In this document: piece after piece, positions 1 through 7,823 of the stretch
Layout of the letters: each line of letters opens with the position of its first letter
Position numbering within the stretch: the stretch's first letter is position 1
Assembly: GCA_964537555.1 (NCBI GenBank)
Contig: CAZIAD010000033.1
Coordinates: 1-36,803, forward strand
DNA: 36,803 bases
Direction: 5' to 3'
From: CAYRWR01 sp964537555
GTDB taxonomy: Bacteria > Spirochaetota > Brevinematia > Brevinematales > CAYRWR01
Notes under the pieces: model-generated
What the model was told of the DNA's origin: nothing
What the model saw: only the letters and a program-made list of their open reading frames with translations
Database searches by the model: none
Made by a program: the position numbers and the translations under genes

Positions 1-467
1 TCATTTTACTGCTGGTTGGATTTATCTGGGGCTTTTCAAAAGGCTTTATCTATATGATTTTCTCCCTGATTGCCATTGTGGGTGGCGTTTTTGCAGCATC
101 AAAATTATCTCCTCTAATCGTACCCTTGATCTTTAAAGCGAATGATTCCAGGGTCGGCTTCATAGTCATATTTATTGTAGTATTTACTCTGATTTACTTT
201 ATAGTAAAAAAACTGACCTATCTTTTTGAAGATATGATAGAGTTTATGGAGCTGGAATGGCTGGACAGTCTCGTAGGCGGAGTACTGGGCCTGGCCCAGC
301 TTTTGATTATTGCGGGTATACTGGTCAATCTGGGACAGGGCACAGGCCTCCTGCAACTCATTCCCGGTTCAGAAAGCATCCAGTTTGCTTTCTTTGTCTC
401 TGATACTTCCACACGGTTTATAGATTTCCTGGCTGGAAATATCCAGCAGATACAAAATATAAATTAA
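1..467 (+). CDS. cvpA: CvpA-family membrane protein, 5' truncated by the window edge
   Basis: The reading frame is open from base 3 with no stop, so the gene starts before the window; the ATG at 54 is probably internal. The visible 155 residues contain hydrophobic stretches typical of CvpA (colicin V production protein) inner-membrane proteins, including the glycine-rich N-terminal pattern GFIWGFSKGFIY followed by a second helix. CvpA proteins are small polytopic membrane proteins; their role in envelope stress or purF-linked phenotypes in enterobacteria is known only loosely. The next gene, nfeD-like, begins 76 bp downstream on the same strand. The family call rests on topology and the GF/KGF pattern and is fairly secure; the function here is unknown. 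Confidence 0.7.
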   Translation, partial: ILLLVGFIWGFSKGFIYMIFSLIAIVGGVFAASKLSPLIVPLIFKANDSRVGFIVIFIVVFTLIYFIVKKLTYLFEDMIEFMELEWLDSLVGGVLGLAQLLIIAGILVNLGQGTGLLQLIPGSESIQFAFFVSDTSTRFIDFLAGNIQQIQNIN

Positions 468-543
468 TCATACTCTTTTCCTCCTGCATTGACTATTCCT
501 GAATTTCGAAGTATATTATTGTGACCTGACCGAGGAGTTTATC

Positions 544-1854
544 ATGCATAATAAAAGAACCTTAACACTTACGTTCAGCATATTGATGATAGTCAGTGCC
601 ATTTCTTTGCTATTTGCTCAGTCAAAAGTCAAGGCTAAGAACAGACAGGTAGCGACTGTGGAGATCAAAGAGGCTATCACTCCGGTTACTGTAAAGTACA
701 TGAAGCGTGCCCTGGTAGTCGCCGAAGAAAAGGGCTATAATACCCTGTTATTTACCCTGGATACCCCTGGAGGCCTGGTAGATTCCACTCGTGAGATAGT
801 TCAGGAAATTATGAAAGCTGACCAAAAAGGCATAGATACCGTAGTCTATGTTGCACCTACGGGTTCCCGGGCCGGCTCTGCCGGAGTGTTTATCACTATG
901 TCAGCAAAATACGCTGTAATGGCTCCGGGATGTAATATCGGCGCAGCCCATCCTGTCACCATGGGCCCCGGGCAGGCTAATGATAAACCCGATGATGAAA
1001 ATGCCAGGCATCTGGCTCAGAAAATTGAAAATGATACTATCGCATTTATAAAAGGAATAGCTACCCAGAGAGGGCGAAATGTCACCTGGGCTATTCAAGC
1101 CGTAAAAGACAGCGTCTCTATTACCAGTGCAGAAGCACTGGATAAAAAAGTGATTGATTTTGTAGCCACAGATATGACAGAATTACTGGCCCAGATCTAT
1201 GGGTCAGAAACCACTTATACCATACACACCATAGATAAGAGCTGGGGGGAAAATCTGCTCAGTGTTCTGGCCAATCCTAATCTGGCATACCTCTTTTTTG
1301 TGTTAGGCCTGTTGGGAATAGGGGTGGAGATCAGGAGTCCCGGTCTCATTTTCCCCGGGGCATTAGGCGCGTTATTTTTTATCCTGGGACTCTACGCTAC
1401 TCAGGTCCTGCCTATTAATTACGCCGGCTTATTCTTACTGGTATTAGCCATAGTATTGTTCATACTGGAGATATCTATAGTCAGCTATGGCCTTTTGACT
1501 GTAGGTGGTATCATATCTTTGATAATAGGGTCTGCCATGTTATTTGATTCACCTTTACCCTATATGCGTGTGAATCCCTGGGTCATTGTGTCTACCGTAC
1601 TTATGGTATTAACCGTATTCGGGCTGGTATTACTACTGGTGCTGCCCTCTCTGAAGAACAAAGTGGTATCAGGCCGTGAAGGCCTGCTGGATAATGTGGG
1701 TCAGGCTCTGAGTGATTTTAAAAATGGGTTAGGGCAGGTCCGGGTGCATGGCGAGATATGGACGGCCAGATCAGAGCAGGATATAGTCAAAGGTGACGAG
1801 GTAAGAGTGATTGCTTCAAAAGATTTAAGATTAACAGTGGTTAAGGAGTCATAG
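544..1854 (+). CDS. Long-form NfeD membrane-bound serine protease (ClpP-class, 1510-N type)
   Basis: The 436-residue protein has an N-terminal signal/membrane segment (about 8-25), a ClpP-like protease domain (about 35-225), several membrane helices (about 238-365) and a C-terminal OB-fold NfeD domain (about 375-436). The TPGG oxyanion motif is at 74-77. The probable nucleophile is Ser112 in RAGSAGVFI, with Lys160 as the general base by comparison with the Ser-Lys dyad of archaeal 1510-N. Family members cleave membrane proteins such as stomatin-like partners. GAGGAG upstream supports the ATG at 544. The stop codon abuts the ATG of the next gene, which carries a second NfeD domain, so the two are surely cotranscribed. 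No stomatin/prohibitin gene is adjacent, unlike many nfeD loci. Confidence 0.88.
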   Translation: MHNKRTLTLTFSILMIVSAISLLFAQSKVKAKNRQVATVEIKEAITPVTVKYMKRALVVAEEKGYNTLLFTLDTPGGLVDSTREIVQEIMKADQKGIDTVVYVAPTGSRAGSAGVFITMSAKYAVMAPGCNIGAAHPVTMGPGQANDKPDDENARHLAQKIENDTIAFIKGIATQRGRNVTWAIQAVKDSVSITSAEALDKKVIDFVATDMTELLAQIYGSETTYTIHTIDKSWGENLLSVLANPNLAYLFFVLGLLGIGVEIRSPGLIFPGALGALFFILGLYATQVLPINYAGLFLLVLAIVLFILEISIVSYGLLTVGGIISLIIGSAMLFDSPLPYMRVNPWVIVSTVLMVLTVFGLVLLLVLPSLKNKVVSGREGLLDNVGQALSDFKNGLGQVRVHGEIWTARSEQDIVKGDEVRVIASKDLRLTVVKES

Positions 1855-2133
1855 ATGACATTTGCAGTTATACTGATTATTTTGTTTAGTGCCGCTTTAC
1901 TGGCCGTGATTATATGGCTGATCATTAAGTCCATGACTTTAAAGACAGTATCCGGACGGGAGGGTATGATCGGTGAATCCGGGGTACTCATTTCACCTGT
2001 CTTGTCAGGCAAGGCTCAGGTCAGGGTCCATGGTGAGATCTGGCAGGCCACTTCGACTGAGGCACTGCAGGAAGGGGATAAAGTAATAGTCACCGGTATC
2101 GACCGGCTCATCCTGGAAGTAAAAAAGAAATAA
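1855..2133 (+). CDS. Short NfeD-like protein: one membrane helix plus OB-fold domain
   Basis: This 92-residue protein has one N-terminal transmembrane helix (about 3-26) and a C-terminal OB-fold NfeD domain. The domain is a clear paralog of the end of the preceding protease: both have VSGREG and QVRVHGEIW followed by a Glu/Gly/Asp-Lys stretch. It has no protease domain. Its ATG directly follows the upstream stop codon, indicating translational coupling. It probably works in the same membrane complex as an accessory or scaffold subunit; this is inference. A bidirectional terminator follows. Confidence 0.85.
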   Translation: MTFAVILIILFSAALLAVIIWLIIKSMTLKTVSGREGMIGESGVLISPVLSGKAQVRVHGEIWQATSTEALQEGDKVIVTGIDRLILEVKKK

Positions 2134-2169
2134 AAAAAGGGAGTCATTTTTCAATGACTCCCTTTTTTT
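2132..2169. terminator. Bidirectional intrinsic terminator between convergent genes
   Basis: A-tract plus GGGAGTCATT at 2132-2148 pairs perfectly with AATGACTCCC plus T-tract at 2153-2169, with a 4-nt loop. The A/T tracts on both sides let it act on both strands, ending the nfeD pair (+) and the GHKL ATPase gene (-). It overlaps the last bases of the minus-strand gene. Confidence 0.93.
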
Positions 2170-2827
2170 ATGATTTTCTCATAGGTTTGTATTTATCATC
2201 CAGAGGGATCTCCAGACGGGCAATAGTCCCGTTATCGATGATACCTACCCGGAAGGTGGCCGGATTGATACCCATTTGGCGGAGTAGGTTGATGATCAGG
2301 ATCAGGCCCAGGGAAGCCCCTTCGCCCGTATTTTCAGTGCCCTCGTTATAAAACAGGGAAAGATCAGAATCTTCATTGCTCATAGCCTGGCTCAGCATAT
2401 AACGGATATTGGCTTCTTCATCGGGAAGAAGAGGGTTAGGGTTTTTGACGGAAATAACAATTCCCTTTCCTCTGTCTTTAAAAGTCACCTCGACATTATT
2501 GGAATGCTTTTGTAATTTTTGCCTCAGATAATAGAAATAGTTATCATTCATCAGTTTTTTTACTTTGACCTTGGCTATTTCATATTTGGCCCGATCTTCT
2601 TCGTTGATCCTGGCTTCCACAAAAAAGGTCTTTTTGATATTTGCCTTGGAAGCATTGACCATCAATTCCTTGACACAGGTATAGATGATACCTCTCCAGT
2701 CATCTTTGACTGTGTCTTTAAAGATCTCTTCTATCTCGTGACGGATAGTCTGTTCCGCTCCTTTATCGAGAGTAAAAAAAGAAATAGAAGTAGTCTTGCC
2801 CTTTCTTTTAACTGTGGGTTTTTCCAT
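2168..2827 (-). CDS. GHKL-type ATPase-like protein, paralog A, altered G1 box
   Basis: The 219-residue soluble protein looks like the ATP-binding domain of histidine kinases and anti-sigma kinases, without a dimerisation/phosphoacceptor domain. An N-box is at 53-65 (KELMVNASKANIK, Asn58) and a glycine-rich G2-like box at 168-175 (GEGASLGL). Where the DxGxG G1 box is expected, after a beta-strand at about 122-127, it has KNPNP (Asn129). The C-terminus has the FRVG then ARLEIP strand pattern. Two paralogs lie at 4199 and 7002 with the same features. AAGGGG before the ATG at 2827 supports the start. It lies downstream of the FecR gene on the same strand, but a terminator separates them. The role is unknown; it may be a protein kinase or a nucleotide-sensing pseudokinase. 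Confidence 0.75.
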   Translation of the reverse strand: MEKPTVKRKGKTTSISFFTLDKGAEQTIRHEIEEIFKDTVKDDWRGIIYTCVKELMVNASKANIKKTFFVEARINEEDRAKYEIAKVKVKKLMNDNYFYYLRQKLQKHSNNVEVTFKDRGKGIVISVKNPNPLLPDEEANIRYMLSQAMSNEDSDLSLFYNEGTENTGEGASLGLILIINLLRQMGINPATFRVGIIDNGTIARLEIPLDDKYKPMRKS

Positions 2828-2900
2828 GCTGATTCCCCTTAAGAACTATTATTTAATATTTCGGTATTTTTTTCACTGGCATTAGTATAATACAGAATAT

Positions 2901-2941
2901 AAAAAAAAGCAGCCTTTTGTTAAGAAGGCTGCTCTTTTTTT
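2901..2941 (-). terminator. Intrinsic terminator after the FecR lipoprotein gene
   Basis: AGCAGCCTT (2908-2916) pairs with AAGGCTGCT (2925-2933). Eight A residues at 2901-2908 become the U-tract when read on the minus strand. It lies 14 bp beyond the stop of the FecR gene and upstream of the paralog A gene. Confidence 0.9.
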
Positions 2942-2954
2942 TATCTACAAATCT

Positions 2955-4070
2955 CTATTTACCTTTTTTCTCTTTGTATTTATCTATGAGACTGCCGGCT
3001 CCGCCTTTTTTATCTTTCATGACTTTATCCATAGCGTCCTCGTCACTGACTGATTCATCAAATTTTTCGTCTATCTTATTATCAATACCCAGCTTCTTTT
3101 TGGTCTCATCCACTTTTTTGTTGGCGACATCATCTTTAATATCATCCTGTATGGTAGTCTGATTCTTTCCTACTTTTTTACCGGCCATTGAGTTGGTACC
3201 CCGTCCTTTCTCCATGGCTTTTTCCAGCATTTCCTGGTCTTTTTTCTCTTCCATTTTTCTTTTCTTTTCATCCTGAAGCTGGTCCAGTTTCATCCTGATC
3301 TGTTCTTTCTTTTCTTCTTTAGAAAGGTTGTTCCAGGTATCTTTATCTTTGGTCATGACATTTTTCTTTTTCTGGGTATTGTTTTTACGGTGTTCCTTGG
3401 CTTTATCGACTGCTTCATCCGTATTCCCTTCTTTTACCGATTCCTTGATCTGTTCTTCCAGTTTTTCCTTGGATTCTTTGTCAAAAGAAACTTCCTCATT
3501 GGGAGCGACTTCTACTTCCAGGGCTTCATCCAGCGCTTCCTGTGCGGCTACATCACCCTCTATATCAATATTTTCCATGGCTACCACTTTTCCTTCATTT
3601 ACAGTAGTGGTGGTGGTGTCACCATCGGTCTCTACTGTAAACTGGGTTCCCCGGGCTGCTACTACTGCCACATCTGTCTCTACTGTAAACTTCTCTTCAG
3701 ATTTCAGTTTCTCAGTAATATTGACGTAGAGTTTTCCTTTCTTGACGGATATCTGTTCCAGTCTCTGGGTCAGATTTTTAAGATGAATGATAGTATCAAA
3801 GGAAATACGGAATATACCTCTTTCAGGCATTATTATATCAGCAAATGAGTCATTGCCCGTCTTAAGCATATCATTTTCACGGAGTATCATACCGATCTCT
3901 ATGGGGATCCAGCTGTTTCCGGAATCATGAGATACCGACACATCACCTACATAAGTATCGACGATATAGGCCTTGGTGCCGGGTTTGACACTTTCACCTC
4001 CGGTACATGCCGGTATAAAAAATAATACAACTCCTAGACTTATGATAAATGCTGTGATCAGTTTTCGCAT
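2955..4070 (-). CDS. FecR-domain lipoprotein with long charged C-terminal tail
   Basis: A lipoprotein signal peptide ends at FFIPAC with Cys22. Residues about 33-165 form a FecR-type domain, with VGDVSV, the ISVKKGKLYV strand and VVAARGTQFTVET. In Bacteroidetes and Proteobacteria FecR passes ligand signals to ECF sigma factors from the periplasm; in spirochaetes FecR domains occur mostly in lipoproteins without an adjacent sigma factor, as here. From about residue 190 to 371 the protein is rich in Lys, Glu, Asp and Gln and is probably coiled coil or disordered. AGGAGG lies just upstream of the ATG. No sigma factor or TonB receptor is next to it, so a role in surface binding or envelope structure is as likely as signalling. 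Confidence 0.85.
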   Translation of the reverse strand: MRKLITAFIISLGVVLFFIPACTGGESVKPGTKAYIVDTYVGDVSVSHDSGNSWIPIEIGMILRENDMLKTGNDSFADIIMPERGIFRISFDTIIHLKNLTQRLEQISVKKGKLYVNITEKLKSEEKFTVETDVAVVAARGTQFTVETDGDTTTTTVNEGKVVAMENIDIEGDVAAQEALDEALEVEVAPNEEVSFDKESKEKLEEQIKESVKEGNTDEAVDKAKEHRKNNTQKKKNVMTKDKDTWNNLSKEEKKEQIRMKLDQLQDEKKRKMEEKKDQEMLEKAMEKGRGTNSMAGKKVGKNQTTIQDDIKDDVANKKVDETKKKLGIDNKIDEKFDESVSDEDAMDKVMKDKKGGAGSLIDKYKEKKGK

Positions 4071-4144
4071 AATTTCCTCCTGTTATTTGTTTCATATTAA
4101 AGTTTTTAGAAAAAAAATGCAAGCAATCGCATTACAAAAAGAAC

Positions 4145-4172
4145 TGGACTTTTAAATCAGCTATTTTATAAT
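4145..4172 (+). promoter_or_regulatory. Probable sigma70-type promoter for GHKL paralog B
   Basis: TGGACT (4145-4150, 4 of 6 matches to the -35 consensus), a 16-bp spacer, and a perfect TATAAT (4167-4172). It lies 27 bp before the GTG start at 4199, with AAAGGAG between. Confidence 0.55.
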
Positions 4173-4198
4173 TATATTGAGAAATAAAGGAGTCGCTA

Positions 4199-4876
4199 GT
4201 GCCGAACCTTCATCATGTAAACAGTACAGCTTCCACTTTTACCTTACAGTTTTTTATACTTACTCCGGAGATCAATGAGCTCATTATGAATAAGACTATT
4301 GAGATCCTGGAGCGCTACAATAAGATCGATTATCATGAAGTGATCATAAGTGCCTTAAAGGAACTGATCTATAATGCCAGTAAAGCAAACCTGAAAAGAG
4401 TCTATTTCAGGGACAGAGGATGGGATCTTCATAACATGGGCCACTATGCCATGGGATTACCCCGTTTTAAAGAAATGATCGGCACCCGAGAGATGCAGGA
4501 GTATTTCCAGAGGTTTCCCCAACAGGATCTCTGGACTCGTTTCGCCATTGAGCACAGCAGCCTGGGTCTGCGTATGGAAGTCAGTAACCATAGTGCTATT
4601 ATTCCTATAGAGGAAAAAAGGATCAGAATGAAACTGGCTCTGGCAATGAGCAGAGAAGATATTTTAGGATTTTATTACAAACTGAAAGATACCAGCGAAG
4701 GTGCCGGGCTGGGTATAGCATTGGTCATTAATCTCTTACGCAGTATTGGTATAGACCCTTCATTATTCCGGATAGGTTCTGAAGAAAATGTCACCACTGC
4801 CCGTATAGAAGTACCCTTCACTGAGGAATATATACGGTTTCGTAAAAACCATCAGTATTTCAGGAATATTCCTTGA
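4199..4876 (+). CDS. GHKL-type ATPase-like protein, paralog B, altered G1 box
   Basis: The 225-residue soluble protein is a paralog of the products at 2168 and 7002. The N-box is at 54-66 (KELIYNASKANLK, Asn59), the position of the G1 box reads VSNHSAII (Asn130) instead of DxGxG, and the G2-like box is SEGAGLGI (166-173). The end has LFRIG, then ARIEVPF and a basic YIRFRK. The GTG start is supported by AAAGGAG at the right distance; no ATG fits better. It has its own promoter. Its 3' end overlaps the convergent 121-residue gene by 17 bp. The fold is well supported by the motif order; substrate and partners are unknown. Confidence 0.75.
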   Translation: MPNLHHVNSTASTFTLQFFILTPEINELIMNKTIEILERYNKIDYHEVIISALKELIYNASKANLKRVYFRDRGWDLHNMGHYAMGLPRFKEMIGTREMQEYFQRFPQQDLWTRFAIEHSSLGLRMEVSNHSAIIPIEEKRIRMKLALAMSREDILGFYYKLKDTSEGAGLGIALVINLLRSIGIDPSLFRIGSEENVTTARIEVPFTEEYIRFRKNHQYFRNIP

Positions 4877-5225
4877 TCTTTTTTTCAATAAATTTGTAGA
4901 TGCTGGATTCCAGTTCCCCTTTATGTTCCTTGAACTTTTTGGCTAGCTTATCAGGGTTAAACAGGCCATTAGCGATCAAAATAGGAGATTTCTTGTAGCT
5001 GCCTGTGATATTTCCATCATCTATACCATCATGTGAGAATCCATGTTCCCGGGTCCAGGTCAGGGCATGATCTCTTTCTGTCTCACCATAAGCCAGCTGA
5101 AAACCCGTCAGATCCTTATCTTTTTCTTCATACCACAGATAAAGATCAAAAAAATCATCGGAAAACCATCGTCTGAAGCCTTCTTCAGGAATCTGCCTGA
5201 CATTCTTGATTTCCATTAACATCAT
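4860..5225 (-). CDS. Conserved hypothetical protein, 121 aa
   Basis: A small soluble protein without signal peptide or membrane segment. Its sequence (RRWFSDDFFDLYLWYEEK, then GFQLAYGE, HALTWT and GFSHDGIDDG) matches a pattern I recall from uncharacterised bacterial proteins of about 110-130 residues, in which the RRWF..D.FDL.. and ALTW...GFSH motifs are conserved. No function is known to me. The start could be the ATG at 5225 or the one at 5216. It overlaps the end of paralog B by 17 bp tail to tail. Confidence 0.7.
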   Translation of the reverse strand: MMLMEIKNVRQIPEEGFRRWFSDDFFDLYLWYEEKDKDLTGFQLAYGETERDHALTWTREHGFSHDGIDDGNITGSYKKSPILIANGLFNPDKLAKKFKEHKGELESSIYKFIEKKIKEYS

Positions 5226-5322
5226 GATTCACCACTCTTATAAATAATTATAAATTTAATTTATCTCAATAATGGCCAAAAGTCAAGCAGACACTGAGGT
5301 GATTATTTTGTAAGATGTCTAT

Positions 5323-5350
5323 TTGACAATTCCCAATTGTAGCTTATAAT
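5323..5350 (+). promoter_or_regulatory. Near-consensus sigma70 promoter for the receiver-TPR-GHKL operon
   Basis: Perfect TTGACA (5323-5328) and perfect TATAAT (5345-5350) with a 16-bp spacer, 27 bp ahead of the ATG at 5378. This is the best-matching promoter of the window. Confidence 0.85.
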
Positions 5351-5377
5351 ATAGTAGATTATTCTTTGGAGGCTGAA

Positions 5378-6286
5378 ATGGATTCAATAAAAATCCTGGT
5401 AGTAGATGACGAACCTTCTATTTGTAGTATGGTCAATCGTTTTTTAGAGATGAACAATTATCAGGCTGACATTGCCAATAATGGAAAAGAAGCCCTGGAA
5501 ATGATTGAAAAAAACCATTATCAGCTGGTGCTCAGTGATATAAAGATGCCCGAGATGGATGGGATCTCTTTTATGCAGGCTGCCAAGGAAGTCAACCCTG
5601 AGATCCTGTTTATCATTATGAGCGGTTATGGGACTCTGGAAAGTGCTATTCAGGCCCAAAAATTGGGGGCTATCAATTTTATTAAAAAACCCCTTTCTGT
5701 AATTGAGCTTATTTCTACCATTAAAAAAGCAGAGGATCTTATCTTTAAGAAAAATGTACCCTATAAGATCAGCCCCTACATCAGGAATATAGATAAACAC
5801 CTTATTTTTACAGCAAAAAATCTCAGTGAAAACATTGACCTCGTGGTGGATTATCTGGTATTGGAACTGCCTCACTTCAGCCTTACTGAGGTAAAGATTG
5901 ATAATCTTACTTTGGCTCTGTATGAGACCATAAATAATGCCATTGAACACGGCTGCCTTAAACTGGATAAGATGATGGGAAGAGAAAATACTGTGGAGGA
6001 GTTCCAGGATTTCACTCGTGAAAAATTAAAAAGACTGGAGAAGCCTGAGTATTCTGAAAAAGAGATCGTTATTCGCTTAAACTATCTGGACAATATGATC
6101 AAATATAGCATTAAAGACAGTGGAGATGGATTTGATTATAAAAAGTATCAGAAAGATATTGACAATCAACTCTATGTCGATAGTATCAATAAAGGACTAT
6201 TCCTGATACAAAACACTGTAGATGCAGTTGATTTTAATGATAAGGGAAATGAGATAATATTAACCATAAATACTCAAAAAGGATAA
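5378..6286 (+). CDS. Response regulator: receiver domain fused to RsbW/HATPase-type domain
   Basis: Residues 1-120 form a receiver: Asp10/Asp11 acidic pocket, phosphoacceptor Asp54 in LVLSDIKMP, Ser82 in MSGYG and Lys104-Pro105. Residues about 150-302 form a GHKL ATPase of the anti-sigma-factor kinase type, with N-box ALYETINNAIEHG, an intact G1 box DSGDGFD and a shortened G2 region NKGLFLIQ. Such fusions typically use phosphorylation to control a serine kinase or sigma-factor-binding activity. I chose the ATG at 5378 because TGGAGG lies just ahead; a TTG 12 bp upstream would overlap that site. No sigma factor, STAS antagonist, PP2C phosphatase or sensor kinase is adjacent. The TPR gene follows after 5 bp. 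Confidence 0.88.
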   Translation: MDSIKILVVDDEPSICSMVNRFLEMNNYQADIANNGKEALEMIEKNHYQLVLSDIKMPEMDGISFMQAAKEVNPEILFIIMSGYGTLESAIQAQKLGAINFIKKPLSVIELISTIKKAEDLIFKKNVPYKISPYIRNIDKHLIFTAKNLSENIDLVVDYLVLELPHFSLTEVKIDNLTLALYETINNAIEHGCLKLDKMMGRENTVEEFQDFTREKLKRLEKPEYSEKEIVIRLNYLDNMIKYSIKDSGDGFDYKKYQKDIDNQLYVDSINKGLFLIQNTVDAVDFNDKGNEIILTINTQKG

Positions 6287-6291
6287 ACAAT

Positions 6292-6996
6292 ATGCATAGA
6301 CATTTGATTACAATATTAAGCCTGCTTATTTTTACTGCTGCAAATATTGTGAGTGCTCAGGATTCGAATACTGTAAAGCCCGTAAAAACAGTCAAGACAG
6401 TAGAAGATGCGGATACAGGGGACGAAGGTGATGATGAGCCTAGAGATAGCAGGCCAGTATATGATTCGGAAAGTCAGCTCCTAAACCGCATTAAGAATAA
6501 TCCTAAAGATAAACAGGCCTATGATAGCTTAATCCGACTCTATTTCAATCAGAACAATCACTCAGCCCGCATCAGACTGGTCTCTCAGGCTATTCAGAAC
6601 CTGGGAGAAAATGCTGAGTATTACATGATCATTGGAGATGAGTATAAGACTCTTAAGGAATACCTCAAAGCGGTGATTGCTTACCAGAAAGCTATACAGA
6701 TACAGCCCCGCAACTCAGTTTTTTATAATCGCCTGGGACTGGTACAGTTAAAACTATCCTATTTTCATCAGGCTGAAGCTTCTTTTAAGGCAGCTATGTT
6801 TTATGGAAAAAACATCAGCCGCAAAGCCAAAGGCATATATATAAACAATCTGGGTGTAGCTTATGAAGCCAGGAGGGAATATAAGGATGCCGCAAAGTAC
6901 TTTAAACTTTGCCTGTCTTATCACCCTACCTATAACAATGCCCTGGACAACCTGGAAAGAGTGACAGAGATGCTCAATAAACAGGGAACTGAATAA
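6292..6996 (+). CDS. Exported TPR-repeat protein
   Basis: A cleavable signal peptide is likely (MHRHLITILSLLIF through SAQD), followed by an acidic linker (about 25-60) and three to four tetratricopeptide repeats (about 70-225), for example YKTLKEYLKAVIAYQKAI and GVAYEARREYKDAAKYFK. TPR proteins act as protein-binding scaffolds in the periplasm or outer membrane. The gene lies 5 bp after the receiver-ATPase gene and 5 bp before GHKL paralog C, so the three are one operon. Placing an exported scaffold between two cytoplasmic ATP-binding regulators is unusual and suggests an envelope-linked function, but that is inference. Confidence 0.82.
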   Translation: MHRHLITILSLLIFTAANIVSAQDSNTVKPVKTVKTVEDADTGDEGDDEPRDSRPVYDSESQLLNRIKNNPKDKQAYDSLIRLYFNQNNHSARIRLVSQAIQNLGENAEYYMIIGDEYKTLKEYLKAVIAYQKAIQIQPRNSVFYNRLGLVQLKLSYFHQAEASFKAAMFYGKNISRKAKGIYINNLGVAYEARREYKDAAKYFKLCLSYHPTYNNALDNLERVTEMLNKQGTE

Positions 6997-7001
6997 GATA
7001 T

Positions 7002-7733
7002 ATGAACGATGTCCATCCGGATATTCCTGTTTTTGAACTGCACGATGATAACAGCCTCAAGGAGATTCAGAACAGGATCAAAAAAGGCCTGGCTTTTGCG
7101 ATTAAATTTTACTTCTTTGACCGCCTGGTCCTGACCAAGGTCAAGACTATTACCGATCTTATCCTGGAGCACCAGAATCAGGATAAGTTTTCAGATCTCC
7201 TTTATGGTGGGCTTAAAGAGATCGTGATCAATGGAGCAAAAGCCAATCTAAAACGTATCATCTATGAAAATAATGGCCTGACTCTTTCTGATCCAGCCCA
7301 TACCTCTCAGGGCATAAGTATTTTAAAGTCATATATGCAGGAAAATTCTACCGATGAGATCAGTGCGCTTTTAAAACAGAAAGAATACCAGCTTAGTCTT
7401 TACTTTTTCCTCTCTGAGAACGGACTCCGTATAGAGGTGTTAAATAATGCCGGATTATCTGAAATAGAAGAATCCATTGTAAGAAAAAAATTCAGGGACG
7501 CCCTCAGACATGATAATCTTCTGGAGTTCCTGGAAGAACAGGGTGAGGTGATGGAAGGGGCTGGACTGGGTATATTTATGTTTGTTCTGATGTTAAAAAA
7601 AATGGGAGTCAATCCGGGTTATTTCCGCATTGGCCAAAGCCCGGAAGGCCACACCATATCCCGTATAGAGATTCCTTTTAATGAAAAATATATCAGCGTC
7701 AGAAAAAACTCTAAAAACAATCTGGCTAAGTAA
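7002..7733 (+). CDS. GHKL-type ATPase-like protein, paralog C, altered G1 box
   Basis: At 243 residues this is the longest of the three paralogs, with about 20 extra residues ahead of the domain. The N-box is at 72-84 (KEIVINGAKANLK, Asn77), the G1 position reads VLNNAGLS (Asn148), and the G2-like box is EGAGLGI (185-191). The ending FRIG, then SRIEIPF and YISVRK, repeats that of the other two. The ATG at 7002 follows the TPR gene stop by 5 bp. It shares a transcript with the receiver-ATPase and TPR genes. The GAF-HD-GYP gene starts 90 bp later. It is not a complete histidine kinase, having no HisKA, membrane or sensor domain. Confidence 0.75.
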   Translation: MNDVHPDIPVFELHDDNSLKEIQNRIKKGLAFAIKFYFFDRLVLTKVKTITDLILEHQNQDKFSDLLYGGLKEIVINGAKANLKRIIYENNGLTLSDPAHTSQGISILKSYMQENSTDEISALLKQKEYQLSLYFFLSENGLRIEVLNNAGLSEIEESIVRKKFRDALRHDNLLEFLEEQGEVMEGAGLGIFMFVLMLKKMGVNPGYFRIGQSPEGHTISRIEIPFNEKYISVRKNSKNNLAK

Positions 7734-7823
7734 GGTTATTTCTTGTCTTTTTATTCTTTTAAACTTATTATGAAATGAATACCGATAACACTATATAAAA
7801 GCTATAATTTAGAGGATATATAA

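Noticed and set aside
3328..3848. Plus-strand open frames opposite the FecR gene
   Set aside because: Their Ser/Phe-rich composition mirrors the Lys/Glu-rich codons of the FecR tail; they lack initiation signals.
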